Shown here piece after piece: positions 37,565 through 47,932 of a stretch of DNA of 64,000 nucleotides. The DNA is taken from contig JALUTQ010000038.1 in the NCBI GenBank assembly GCA_032718865.1, positions 434,001 through 498,000 of the forward strand, in the 5' to 3' direction. Position 1 is the first letter of the stretch. Each line of letters opens with the position of its first letter. The translations under genes were made by a program, and so were the position numbers. The DNA is from Tilletia caries (lineage: Eukaryota; Basidiomycota; Exobasidiomycetes; Tilletiales; Tilletiaceae). The notes under the pieces were generated by a model, which did not search any database, was not told the DNA's origin, and saw only the letters and a program-made list of their open reading frames with translations.

Positions 37565-39006
37565 TCACAGCTTGGAAGAGCGGCCGCCGCTGACGAGCAG
37601 GGCATTCCCACCCCGGAGCGCGTCCGCGGCACTAGTGACCATCTCGTCAATGATCACCTTTGCCGGCTTGATGTCGTGGATCACCGCGGCAGCCTGGCCG
37701 AGGAGCCAGCGCTCCATGGAAGCCTTCATCTTGGTTCCCTTGCCGTCGTCGTGCTCGACGTCGTGGATGACCGGGATGATTCCTTGCGAGGTGAGCTTCT
37801 TGATCTCGTCTGGTCGGGACTCCCAGTCTGCAATGTACTGGAGAAGAAGGAGGGGGGGGGGGGAGGGGGGGGCGAGCGGGAACGAGCGTGTCAGATGCAA
37901 GTTTCTGTGCACGCCAGAAATGGAGAACAGTGTGACTCACTGGTGTCTTGTATAGTCGCAGCGGACGGCCGGTGTAGATGAGCGTGCGCTGGAGAAATGC
38001 AAAAATAGAAGGTCGCGTCAGAAAATTGTTCCACCTCCCAACGCCGTCTTGACGCGTTATAAAAGGCCACTTACCACATCCGTGTCGTGGGTCGATTCAA
38101 GGATGACCTCCTTGTGCCGCTTGGGAGCACCACTCTCGTCGCTGGCCACAAAGCGCGTTCCGACCCAGGCTGAAACAAGACACACACGAGGTTTGCGTCA
38201 GTATCCTTGCACAAAGCGAAACGCGAACTTATGGGACATTGTGCCTCTTTCCCTCTCTCACCTCCTGCTGCGCCGTAGGTGATAGCCGCAGCCAGACCGC
38301 GACCGTTGTAGATGCCGCCTGCGCCGATGACAATGATGTCCTCGCCCGTCAGAGGACTCTTCTTGCCCTTCGTCATCTCCACGACGGTGGGGAGCAGGAT
38401 ACTGGTGGGAATGTGGCCGGTGTGTCCACCTCCCTCACCACCCTGTGCGATGATGATGTCGACGCCAGCCGCGATGGCCTTCTCGGCGTGACGGGGAGCA
38501 CCGATCATGTTGGCGACGGGAATGCCGGCCTTGTGGAGCCTGTCGACGACTTCCTTGGGAGGCACGCCGACTGCGCTGACGAACAGAGCTGCTTTGGCCT
38601 CAATGATGATGTCGATCAGCTCGGGCAGTTGGCCCTTGTTGTAGTCGTAGTTCGTCTTGCGCGCGCTTCCACCGACCTGGGGCAGCAGAAGGTCGACTCC
38701 GAACGGAGCGGACTTGTCCTTCAGGTCCGCTTTGAGATCGGCGATGACTCTGCGTAGCATCTTGGGCGTGTAGCCGACTCCACCGATGACACCGAGACCA
38801 CCTGCGTTTGTAACGGCTGCAGCTAGCGCGGGGCCAGCTGCGACGTTCATCCTAACAGACAAAACGAGCTGAAGTCAGTCGCGCCGCTTCGAATTGGTCT
38901 GTGGGCGACAGGAACAGGAGACTCACCCGGCAAGGATGATGGGGTGCTGGATCTTGAACAGCTTCGTGATGGGCGTGGAGATCTGCTGAGGCGAAGAGTC
39001 GGCCAT
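37565..39006 (-). CDS. Nitronate monooxygenase (2-nitropropane dioxygenase family)
   Basis: This FMN-dependent TIM-barrel enzyme oxidises nitronates such as propionate-3-nitronate. Five exons: 38927-39006, 38262-38851, 38075-38169, 37941-37988 and 37565-37837 (361 residues). MADSSPQQISTPITKLFKIQ leads into HPIILAGMNVAAGPALAAAV. GGLGVIGGVGY, APFGVDLLLPQVGG, AQGGEGGGHTGHIPT and VIGAGGIYNGRGLAAAI are the family flavin- and phosphate-binding loops. AWVGTRFVAS follows. The C terminus reads ADALRGGNALLVSGGRSSKL, and the SKL end is a possible peroxisomal targeting signal type 1. The intron before the last exon carries a plus-strand G-run (about 37851-37866). Neighbours suggest no pathway. Confidence 0.92.
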
Positions 39007-39448
39007 GTTGCTGAACGAGATGGGGTGGGACAGAGTAAGGTAAAGTAGGGGTAGCTAACAGACTGGAAAGAGTGAACAACGAAAGCAGAAGTCAGTCGCG
39101 CCACCAAATGGTCAGCGTTCGGACTGGTCGGAGAGAAGCTCACGGAGGGATCAGGGATTAGCTGGTATCACTTGTTGGTGATGGACGTCGTGATATGCAG
39201 AGGAGAAAGGACAGCAACGAGGTCCTGGCTCTATATAGCACTTCTCACTTCTCTTTCTCTCCCCGAACGCAGCGAGAACACCTCCGGCTGGCGAGAGAGC
39301 CGTCCCACCGCAACGGCTACCGAAGGCCAGTCGTCGGTGGAAACTGGAATTGTGTCCGTGCTCCTCGTCGCTCACTTCCCCGCACCGAACATCGCACTTC
39401 CTTCCCGGCTGCGGTGACCTGAAGCAGCCGGCTCAAATTCAGGGCGCC
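39007..39448. promoter_or_regulatory. Promoter side of the nitronate monooxygenase gene
   Basis: The 442 bp contain a CTATATAG word at 39230-39237 that could act as a TATA box for the minus-strand gene about 225 bp away. No other gene is visible. Confidence 0.45.
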
Positions 39449-39457
39449 GATTATTTC
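39449..39457. repeat. Target duplication of the 805-bp element, left
   Basis: GATTATTTC here matches 40263-40271. A 9-bp duplication is typical of Mutator-like elements. Confidence 0.75.
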
Positions 39458-40262
39458 GAGAAAATCCACAGGATGGTACAGCTGGAGGGTCAAATCCACA
39501 GGATGGTATGTCATTTCAAAAATCCACAGGATGGTACGGCACGTGATTGGTTTAGGTGGTCAGCAGGTCATTTCTCTCTGTTTTCAGGAGTCTTCTCATG
39601 GTCTCAAAGCCCTGCCTTCAACTTGAGCACAGCTTCTCTGCCCTGCAAGAACATACACGTAGAGCGTCTGAGGTCCAATCTGATTCTCTGGCAAGCTCAG
39701 TCAGCTGCCGCTGCCGCTGCCTCCGACGATTGTGGCGTTAGGATGTGATTGAAGGGGCAGATGAGGTATCGGAAGCTTAGAAGAGGGGGAGAGACGCGCT
39801 CGAGGGGAATCTGGAACCTTGGGGGGGGCAGGAGATAGCGACGTGGACGCGGGTGTTGGGGAGGAGATAGGTCCAAGCACGCGGGGGGGTTGATGGATAG
39901 CCGCGGGGGTTGATGGATGAAGGACCATAAAAGGTCGCGATACGGACGATCTGTTTCCCAGAATGTACTCTCACGACCAGCAGGCACAGACAGAATTGAT
40001 TCGTAGACTCGTTCCCTTCTCTCTCAACTTCCTTCCCTTGCCCTCCAACGAGGAAGACAGTTTCTGACGCCACAACGATGTTGAACGCTTTCCTGTCGTT
40101 ATTCTGTGTGCTGGGCGTGCCGGACGTTTCCAAGGTCGCCAGGCAAAAACTTCGCCAAGACTCCCAATGGCATCACGTGCCGTACCATCCTGTGGATTTT
40201 GATTTGAGGTGTGCCATCCTGGGGATTTAGCCGTTCAGCTGTACCATCCTGTGGATTTTCTC
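39458..40262. mobile_element. 805-bp Mutator-like MITE with triple-motif inverted ends
   Basis: The terminal inverted repeats are about 90 bp and start GAGAAAATCCACAGGATGG. Each end holds three copies of the AAATCCACAGGATGGTA word (left at about 39463, 39493 and 39520; the right mirrors it at 40180-40260, with one degenerate copy). The outermost and innermost parts match nearly perfectly and the middle diverges. A 9-bp GATTATTTC duplication flanks it. There is no transposase. The interior carries a TATA-like CCATAAAAGG (39929) and a short signal-peptide ORF, suggesting captured host sequence. Confidence 0.82.
40078..40230 (+). CDS. Short signal-peptide-like ORF inside the MITE
   Basis: A 50-codon frame starts MLNAFLSLFCVLGVPDVSKV, which looks like a secretion signal. 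It runs on into the right inverted repeat and stops there. A TATA-like word lies about 145 bp upstream and a CT-rich leader precedes the ATG, as in the secreted-protein genes nearby. I infer that the promoter and first exon of a secreted-protein gene were captured by the element. No mature domain remains, so a functional product is doubtful. Confidence 0.35.
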   Translation: MLNAFLSLFCVLGVPDVSKVARQKLRQDSQWHHVPYHPVDFDLRCAILGI

Positions 40263-40271
40263 GATTATTTC
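40263..40271. repeat. Target duplication of the 805-bp element, right
   Basis: GATTATTTC, matching 39449-39457. Confidence 0.75.
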
Positions 40272-40708
40272 CGACACTAAAAGCTCCGTATAACGGAGTG
40301 TTCCATGATCACTTCGATCGTTCACACAATCGATGCCGAGCAGGATCAAGATGTGTTCCAGGAAGGGCAGGAACAATAATCGATGGCCGAAGGGCGAAGG
40401 GCGAAGATCCTGCATCGCGACACTCGAGCCTGCCTCCAGCGTCCAGCACCGTCCATCGCACCGGCACCGAGGGGCGAATCGAAGGGTTTGCAATAATTGG
40501 GAGTGCTCACCGCTCACAGAGCTTGAGGCTTGAGAAGAGCTATAATACGTAGAGCACTCTGAACGTTGATAAAAGAAGCGTGGGAAAAAAGCTCATAAGT
40601 GAATGGCGGGGGAGTGGGAACGTGAGGAATCGGATTCTTTGGACGCGTAAATGGTAAGACGATCAAGGCCCAGCCGGCCGGCAGTAGGGCGTTTCTTCGT
40701 CTTGACAA
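40272..40708. other. Intergenic, 3' of GH45 gene 1
   Basis: Nothing is supported except a small hairpin, CTCCGTATAACGGAG, near 40287. Confidence 0.5.
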
Positions 40709-42074
40709 TCACTTAGGTGGAAGGGCGTACTTCGCCTCGTCCTTGCGGATGGTGCCAGTAAGGTCGGTGAGGATCTTCGGACACTGGACACGGCACATCG
40801 ACGCAATCGTGGGATTCATGCCGTCCGGATGGCCCGCAGGAGCGAGCCAATCGTAGCGCTGTGTCATAGCGAAGGGCGTCGTATTTGTGGTCAGCGTAAA
40901 AGTGGTAACGAAATAGGGAGGAACCGATCGCGGTTGAAGAATCTTTCACGTACCCAAAGGCAACCACGCCGGAGGGGAACAGGAAGTTGGTCGCATTCGC
41001 TCCTGTGGTAGATCCCGCCAAATCGGCGGCCCCATCCATCGGGAGGGCTGTGCCACTGCGTTGGACAGGCGTTGAGACCACCGACTCCGCCTGTGGACAA
41101 AGGATCGAGAGTCAACACGTCGTCAGCAAGAGTACAGCCGGTATGATCGAAAAGAACGCTGAACTCACCGCCAGGAACCTGCAAATTGATTTTCGAGATG
41201 TTCGTCAACAATCCATTTGAACCTATCCGGGTGGTTTCAACGCTTGAACTCACCTGGATGTCAATCTGTGAAAGTTTCGGGTAGTCTCCAGTGTTGAGAG
41301 CCTGGAAGACGAGCGTCTTGCCGGGAAGCTCCTTGAACTTGATGGAGTAGCACGCCCCGTAGAAGCTGTGGATGCCCAACTCATGAGGCCGTGCACCGAT
41401 GGCATATGACAGCATCGGGTTCGTCGGGGACACGAAAGGCTGATGCCTGTTGCACTGTGGGGATCCAGAGGAACTGTTCAGCGTGCTGAAGGTCCGAATC
41501 ATGAGCCTTCTTTGAACCCCACTCACAGCATATGCGGTTCCGCCCCCGCATCCGCTCCTGACGTTCGTATCCTCCAGTACCGTTTCGCCGTCCTTGGCGC
41601 AGGAGTACGCTGGACGAGTGACGTTCGGATTGCCCGGCCAGGCTGCAGCAATCTTGCAACAGTCCCCTTTGTATTAGAGAAGGAGGTGAGTACGGGGACC
41701 ATTCCGATCAGCGAGGCAGTGACTCGATGCTCACAGTACTGCGTAGCCATGCCGCCACTGAGTTCGCACTTATCTTCTGGCTTGTCTCCAATGGGGGCAG
41801 GGGCAATGACTGGAACCCACGGAGGGATGCCCTTGGCCGGAGTGGGCGTACCACCGCCGGCGGCAGTAAGTGCATCCTTCGGTGGAACATTAGTTGCAGG
41901 CGGGGCCGTCCCCTGATCAGCGGGATGGTGTCTATGGCCGTGATGTCCGTGATGGTGGTGGCGATGATGATGGCGACGCTGCTCGCCGAGCGACGAAGTA
42001 GTAGCTTCAGCAAGGGCGCCGAGGAAGAGGAGACTCGTCGCGAGCAGAAGGAAGGTGTGCGCGAAAACTTGCAT
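40709..42074 (-). CDS. GH45 endoglucanase-like protein 1, with His-rich N-terminal region
   Basis: This is a predicted secreted glycoside hydrolase family 45 protein (beta-1,4-glucan cleavage). Six exons: 41735-42074, 41527-41666, 41254-41454, 41169-41178, 40954-41090 and 40709-40858 (325 residues). The fourth exon is only 10 nt. The signal peptide MQVFAHTFLLLATSLLFLG is followed by a 16-residue stretch with 12 His (residues 35-50) and a Pro/Ala/Thr linker, absent from the two shorter relatives nearby. The catalytic module shows QYWDCCK (first acid Asp), CGGGTAYAC, GACY, QVPGG, VGGLNAC, SPPDGWGRRFGG and CLWRYDW. It is the most diverged of the three: the FNGC segment is altered and activity is uncertain. 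The plus-strand junctions at 41127-41168 agree in phase. Confidence 0.83.
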
Positions 42075-43065
42075 CGTGTCCTCCTGAAAGGGGTGGGGGA
42101 GCAGGAAGGCAGAGGAAGGGAAGGGGAGGGAAAGAAAGGGAAGTGAAGATAAGGAAGAAGGTAGCGGAGGGGAAGAATGAGCACCAGAGAGCGGAAGGGA
42201 CGGAAGGGGGCATCTGGATGGTGAGATTTGCGGTCAACTTCCGCAGCAGCTTGGTCTTTAAGTACCTTCGTCGCCATTGCTGCACATACACACAGCGAAG
42301 AACGAAGAACCCCGGAAGTAACTCGTTAACAAGTCGTCGCAAATGAGGTCGACTGGAGTGAGAAGGCCTTCCGGATGACCATCATCTCACAAGGACCAGG
42401 GGCTTGGCGGTGATCGGTTTGGCGCAACTCGTTACTGAGTTGTTCATAGCGAGGATTGGCCGAGTGTAAAAGAGGACATTAACTATTGACGATCGAGGGG
42501 ATCGCCGTTGCGGATCAATCTGGGGTTCCCGTGTTCTTGGTGGTGTTTGGAGCGTCTTAACTCGCAGCAACGCGTTGTATAATGTATAGTTTGACAGCAT
42601 CGGGAAGTGGAGGCGTGGGAAATTTGGGGTTGTGCAACAAGTCTCGCAGATGGACCTACCTATTATGGTGAAAACAGCACTGCGCATCACTTGGATACAT
42701 ATGCACCTGGTGAGACATCGAGTGACCTACTTCTCTTCCCCGACCGGCTAACGGCTAGCAGTCAGTACTAGCGTGCCTGGTCGCCTGGCCTGCTGTATGA
42801 GATGAGTCGGCATTTCCTCCTGAACGTCAGTCAATAGGCCAGACGTCCCAGAACGACTCTCTCTTTTCAGATGAAGCCTACATTTGTAGCGTCTTGATTT
42901 TCGGATGTAGAAACAAAACGAATAGGATAGATTGGGAGTGTGAGTTAGAGGAAGTGAACCTGGATTTGAAGCATGAAACGTTGACATCCTTGGAAAGGTG
43001 TGCTACACGTAGAAGTATCAGGAGGGTAAGGAGGCCGAAAGTCGATGACGGTGAGCCGAGGAACC
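42075..43065. promoter_or_regulatory. Intergenic between GH45 genes 1 and 2
   Basis: The 991 bp are upstream of GH45 gene 1 and downstream of gene 2. A pyrimidine-rich leader for gene 1 (minus strand) runs at 42080-42180. No gene is seen in the rest. Confidence 0.5.
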
Positions 43066-44114
43066 TCAAGCTTTCAAGGTCTCAGGTGCTGCGGCCAGCC
43101 AGTGGTCGTCGAGGCGGACGCAACCACTAATGTCAGTCAAAGCTGCAGGGCACTTGACACGCGTGGCGCTGCTGGTCGTCTGAAGTCCCTTGCCGGAGTC
43201 GAAGGTCTTGAACCTCTGCAGGCAAGTCATTGTAAGCGCGTGAGTGCTGTGCAGTATGAGTAGATCCCCCCTCCCCGTGGCACTGAAGCTTGAAGTGTGA
43301 TAGTCTGAGCACTCACCCAGTGACATCCTTGACGGAGACTGGCCGGTAGCGATGAGCACTCTTCGACGGTCCCAACGCCGCCAAATCTTTGTCCCCAGCC
43401 ATCAGGAGGGCTGTTGTACTCGGAGACACAGCCATTGAAGTCGCCGACACATCCTAATGAGAGAATAGATCTCAAAGTAAGCATACGGTGCTGGTGGCAG
43501 AGAGTACTTCCCGAGACCAGGAAGCTCACCTCCCGGGACCTGAAGGTCGAATTGACCGTCGCTGAGGCTTCCTCCCTCGTTCAGCACCTGAGTGATCAGC
43601 ACCAATCCGGGCTGCTGGTGTGTCGTGAGTCGGTAGCAGCCGCAAAGGTAATCGGGCGGGTTCATGTTGCCATTGTTGGCTCGCGCGGAGAAGACATATC
43701 CGACGTTGCCGATGGAGAAGGGCTGATAGTTTGTGCACTGATACCAGCCAGGAGAAGAACGTATCATCAGCAGCAGACAACCTGAAGATCTTTATGCTTT
43801 GAAATATGCTCACAGTGTAAGCGGGACCTCCACCGCAAACGCTTTGAGCGTTGTGGTCGCTCAAGCGGGTCAGACCATCCCGAGCACAGGAATGAGCCGG
43901 AGCAGAGACTGGAGCGGCGTTCGGCCAGGCCGCCGACGGCTTGCAGCAATCCCCTGTCAAGAACGTTCGCAGAGTCAGTCAGACCATCTTGAAAGCATGA
44001 CAAGGCTGGTAGCTCACAGTACATCGTAAGAGGCCCGGAAGGAAGCCACTCCCCATCGACGGTGGCAGCAAGGAGGAACAAAGGCAAAAGCAGAGAGATG
44101 AGGAGAGAGGACAT
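43066..44114 (-). CDS. GH45 endoglucanase 2
   Basis: This secreted cellulase-type enzyme has five exons: 44018-44114, 43814-43953, 43530-43737, 43317-43453 and 43066-43215 (243 residues). The signal peptide is MSSLLISLLLPLFLLAA. The mature protein opens TMYWDCCKPSAAWP, the GH45 signature with the first catalytic Asp. Then come CGGGPAYTC, NYQPFSIGNVGYVFSAR, LCGCYRL, GQFDLQVPGG, VGDFNGCVSEYNSPPDGWG and CHWRFKTFDS, with KCPAALTDISGC near the end. Cysteines match the family disulphides. The usual FDGC acid reads FNGC here, with Asp two residues earlier (GDFNGC). The exon layout is the same as gene 3, and it sits at the edge of the duplicated block. Confidence 0.9.
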
Positions 44115-45981
44115 TTCTGGAGTGGTGGAAGATAGAGTGGCGCGGTGAAGTGTAGAGTGTGAGTCACTGGGGGTTCTGCGAGCAGGAGACACAGTATGGC
44201 CGTTGCCTCCTCCGCTTTTACACCTTTGAATCACCCTTTCGCCATCAAAGGAATGCAGGGGCGCTGCAAGCTTCGCGGTGAATGGTATCCACAATCTCCT
44301 GACTGGGCGCTATACACATGCTGCATAGCATCGCTTGCAGTCGCGCCCCATTTCGAGCTCGTATCCTTAGAACGACTGGGAATCCACTAAGGAATTGGGG
44401 GATGGTGATCGTGCGAGGGAAAGATCCTGGTCGTGTGACCTGTCGTACTTTTGGCTGTCGTGGTGTTGATGAAATTGGATCCCTAGCTCATCGTCAAATG
44501 GTACGCAGAGTTCGGACCCATCAATCCCTCGACCCTTTGCCTGTCTACGTCGAAGACGCAATTCGTCAGCTGATGAAGACTACGACAACGCTCGAGCTAA
44601 AACTTAGGGAGCAGTGGTAGCAGGTAGAGTACGACCCTGAACGGAGGCGTCCGCGACAAAGCCAAGTGGCCCATAATTTCGGGGTGCTGACATTCTCGGA
44701 TGAAGCTGACTCGCAGGCCGCAGCCCAGCAGGCTATAACTGCGTTACATCCGCCTTGGAAGTTCTGACCAGCTGACCTCTTCTTCTTTCTCACTGACTTA
44801 CGATTTATTCGACTTCCCTCCGAATTCCTTGCCTCCCACTAAGTAGCCTTTTATCAGCACTCCTGTAAAAATACGGCTCGCTACTCCGCTTGTGGCCTCC
44901 TATCCTCGCTGCGACGGCCACACATGCTCTGCGACGGAACCTACACGGCTTATGGCCGCGGTGATGCTCGATCAGCACGCGTACGCACCACAATGCGCTA
45001 CCAGGTGAGTAGCAACGATGAGTACCTTGATGATATGGACATATGTGAGCTGATCAGTTGAGACGGCCGACACTAGAAGACTAACTCCTGGCTACACCAA
45101 ATCGATGAGTTCAGTGACGACGGGCATTTTCCTCGCCTCCCAAGCACTGATCCCTGACATTGCTCCTGCCGGCTTCCTACTCTCTATCCCAACAGGACAA
45201 CGCCAATCACTCCGGAGCCAAAGAACAGCTTTCGCACGCAGGCTGGACCATTACCTATGGCCATCGATGAGTGTCCTTATTTCGGCCGCAACGACTCGCA
45301 TCTGACCAAGGCCACCCTTCTGCAGCTAGGTGGCAGCATCGACAAGAGCCACGTCAATGACGGTATAAAATGGGACATCGTCGACTCCGACTCAGTACTC
45401 TTCGCTTTAAATCTCATCTGTCACAACGGTGCCTTCTTCTTTTCCAGCTCTTCATCACGCTCTCCTTTCACGATACGACCCAGGTATCCCCGTCTAAGTA
45501 AAAGTCAGAAGTATTCCCACACGTAGCCCCTTACGACGCTTCCATGAACTTGTGGGCTACCGAGTGACTCGTAACTGCTCTCTCTTGTAAAGGAAACAAC
45601 TCTGGCGCTTAGACTCTTCCTATGGGAAAGAGAAGAGATGGCTGAAGGAAGTGAAGATGCAAAAGAGGTTGGAATACACAGTATACCGAAGGGCTCAGAT
45701 AGTTCAGAGTTCCTCCTTACAGCTTCTTTGCAAAAATATAAGAATTAGCCAAACTTGCGGTGAAGACATGCCAGACATCCGGAAAGACAGATAATGCCCC
45801 TCGACTCTCAAAAACGGACCTCAGCGAAACGTTCCACTGATGTGATTTGATGCACCCTGAAGCCTGGACCGTGTAGCAGGGCGGGAAAAAGGGTTCGTAA
45901 TTGGCGAGCTCTATGAAAGGTACATGTGCAGTCTTTCAGTGGCATTGGATTGCCTCACTTCTGCTCCTGCAGAAGCAGAAA
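44115..45981. other. GH45 gene 2 promoter and degenerate coding relics
   Basis: Above 44115 is the gene 2 promoter. From 44402 a plus-strand frame reads about 73 codons (GKDPGRVTCRTFGCRG), meets TAG at 44618-44620, then stays open in the same frame to a TGA at about 44766 (VAHNFGVLTFSDEADSQAAA). Another frame near 45257-45526 (MAIDECPYFGRNDSHLTKA) looks coding-like. No family is recognised. The same relics with the same stop occur in copy B, so they predate the duplication. Confidence 0.45.
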
Positions 45982-46365
45982 TCACTCTTCCTCGGTCTTG
46001 CTGTTGTGAAGGAGAACGTATGCAACACCGATACACCCGCCCGCAAACGTTACCAAGCCGGCCCACGGAAGGATCTCTCGAACGAGACCTCGCTGGTCCA
46101 GACTCGCTATAAGGTGCGACCCTTCTCTGCTGATCTTTGATGATGACCTTTCCTCTTGATGCTCAGGAACCAGAGCGACGGCTAAAGGAGTATGCCTCGT
46201 GTTTTCCTGGTCAATCAGATGTTCAAGAGTGAGAGAGGCGTATACGGAGAACGGTAGTGGGCCTGCGGCGAAGTAGAAGCTCACCACGTCCGGCTGCGCG
46301 GCACCATGGCCGAGCAGGAAGAGACAGACAAGGCCGCCGTATGTGATCGAGGAAGCTCGGACCAT
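45982..46365 (-). CDS. Small secreted or membrane protein, copy A (unknown)
   Basis: This 127-codon ORF begins with a signal-like segment (MVRASSITYGGLVCLFLLGH). Its probable membrane span lies near the C terminus (PWAGLVTFAGGCIGVAYVLL), followed by a charged end, KTEEE. A TATA box (TATATATAAAG on the minus strand, near 46535) lies about 165 bp upstream, supporting a real gene. I recognise no family. The nearly identical copy B has one extra T that breaks the frame. Confidence 0.5.
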   Translation of the reverse strand: MVRASSITYGGLVCLFLLGHGAAQPDVVSFYFAAGPLPFSVYASLTLEHLIDQENTRHTPLAVALVPEHQEERSSSKISREGSHLIASLDQRGLVREILPWAGLVTFAGGCIGVAYVLLHNSKTEEE

Positions 46366-47214
46366 TGCCGATGAAGGATTCTTGTGGAAAGGGTGTGAAC
46401 TTGAAATTGGAAGGGGAAAAGGGACTGGTGACGAGAAAGAATGTGAGCAGAGCCAGCTGCTTCTAGGAAGGACTGAAGAAGGGGAGGATGGTGAACGTCT
46501 CAGCGTCGTGGGAAAGTGAAGTAGGTGCTTTATATATATCTGCTGTCACATGTCACAAGAACGTAAGTCCAGCAATTGATTCGACCTGGGTCCGATTCTG
46601 TCGAGGAGAGTGGGTGTTTGGAAGATTGAATAGCCGCGGAAGTATGGGGTCCAGGCCGCCGCAAAAAGGAAGTATTCGAACAACTCACCAGCATTCGGAC
46701 TTCTCAGCAGGAGACAGCGGTGATCTCGTGTCGAATGTCTTGGGAAATCAGTGCTGCTCCAAGGTGCCCGAGTCTCGTTCACTCCGCTCAGTCTAAATCG
46801 ATCACAAACAACTCATTGAGCTCTCCGCTTGATATACTTTATGCCACCTGTTGAAGAGAAGACTCATCGTGGCCACCTCCACGCCATCTCGTCGCACCCT
46901 CTAGCTGAAATCCTTCTTTCAGACACAGAATCTGCGTTTGCCGCAAATACATCTCACCGAACATACGCATTGCGGGCGCAATACGAATGACTGGGTATGC
47001 CACTCACTGCGAAAATGGAGTGAAGCAGAACAGGAGCGAGCAGGACAGCGTTGTGAGTTGAAGCCCACCACTCTTACGAACGTTCAGATATATGTACGTG
47101 TGAATAAGGCTGGTCCAGAAAAGTGATCTCTTCTATCTATTCACTTCCTTTTCCAGCTACCTGACTTCAAACTCATTCTCGAGCTCCTTCCCTCTCCTCT
47201 ATGACACCTTCACC
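46366..47214. other. Upstream region and an unassigned coding-like stretch
   Basis: The promoter of the small membrane-protein gene lies at 46366-46560. At about 46842 a plus-strand frame starts MPPVEEKTHRGHLHAISSHP and runs about 49 codons to a stop after LRAQYE. It looks like a gene remnant but is not assignable. It also occurs in copy B. Confidence 0.4.
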
Positions 47215-47595
47215 AAGATGCAGCTCGCATTTGAGCAGAGCATAAGCATTACCCTTGGCCCAGACAGTGTCGGCACCCTGTACGTCACCTCTGGCTCGAC
47301 TACTATGCCCAAGGGTGTTCGCGGTCGGCACCGCAGTTTGACGCACCTCTTCCCTTGAATGGGCGAACGTTTCGGGCTGGGTGCGCACGAGCGCTTTAAC
47401 CATGCTAAGCGGTATTGCCCATGACCCGATCCAGCGCGACATCTTCACCCCACTGACCACTCTTCTTCGGCGCAGAGCTCCACATTCCGACTGCAGAGGA
47501 TATCGGCACGCCCGGTCGTCTGGCCGAATGGAGGCCAATGTCGGCCAGGTCGTCAAGCTGCTGGAGATCTCACTGAGCGGAGGGCCGGTCAAGGC
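47215..47595 (+). pseudogene. LYS2 (aminoadipate reductase) adenylation-domain fragment, copy A
   Basis: Lys2 activates alpha-aminoadipate in lysine synthesis. I read LGPDSVGTL, TSGSTTMPKGVRGRH (AMP-binding loop), then, with frame changes, MGERFGLGAHERF, TMLSGIAHDPIQRDIFTPL, and [20 protein letters not shown]. These follow Lys2 order closely, but there are at least three frame breaks: a TGA after LFP, an extra A in CGCTTTAACC, and loss before RAELH. Only about 125 of some 1,400 residues remain, so it is a dead fragment. Confidence 0.8.
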
Positions 47596-47932
47596 GATTG
47601 GACGTGAGTCGGCAAGCTGATCTGTCTCACAATCAATGGTTCTCCGTCACCACACGTCCTCTTCTCTCTGCTACGTGTACTCTGCAACTGTTCCCTGACC
47701 CGTGATCTTATCTCTTTCTTCTTGCCTGAATGGCCTTTTGCATGTGTTTTTGACAGAATACTGCGCAATAGGCAGGCTACGGTGAGAGGATGTTCGATGG
47801 AGGAGTGCATATTTGATTGTTCGGTGATAGGATGGTGTGGAGTGTGAAGGGGGAACACGGTAATAGAGTGCGTGACAGGAAAGTTGCTTGTTGCTAGACC
47901 TGTCACAGGTCGGCTTCACCTAACAGTGGGGC
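47596..47932. other. Intergenic
   Basis: This is the 3' side of the Cys-rich gene (minus strand). I see no gene. Confidence 0.5.

Larger units (their letters stand above)
43577..47430. repeat. Segmental duplication, copy A
   Basis: About 3.85 kb nearly identical to 52655-56497 (offset 9,078 at the GH45 end). It covers GH45 gene 2 exons 1 to 3, its promoter, a degenerate region, a small membrane-protein gene and the first part of a LYS2 fragment. Most differences are single bases or homopolymer lengths. Confidence 0.92.
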
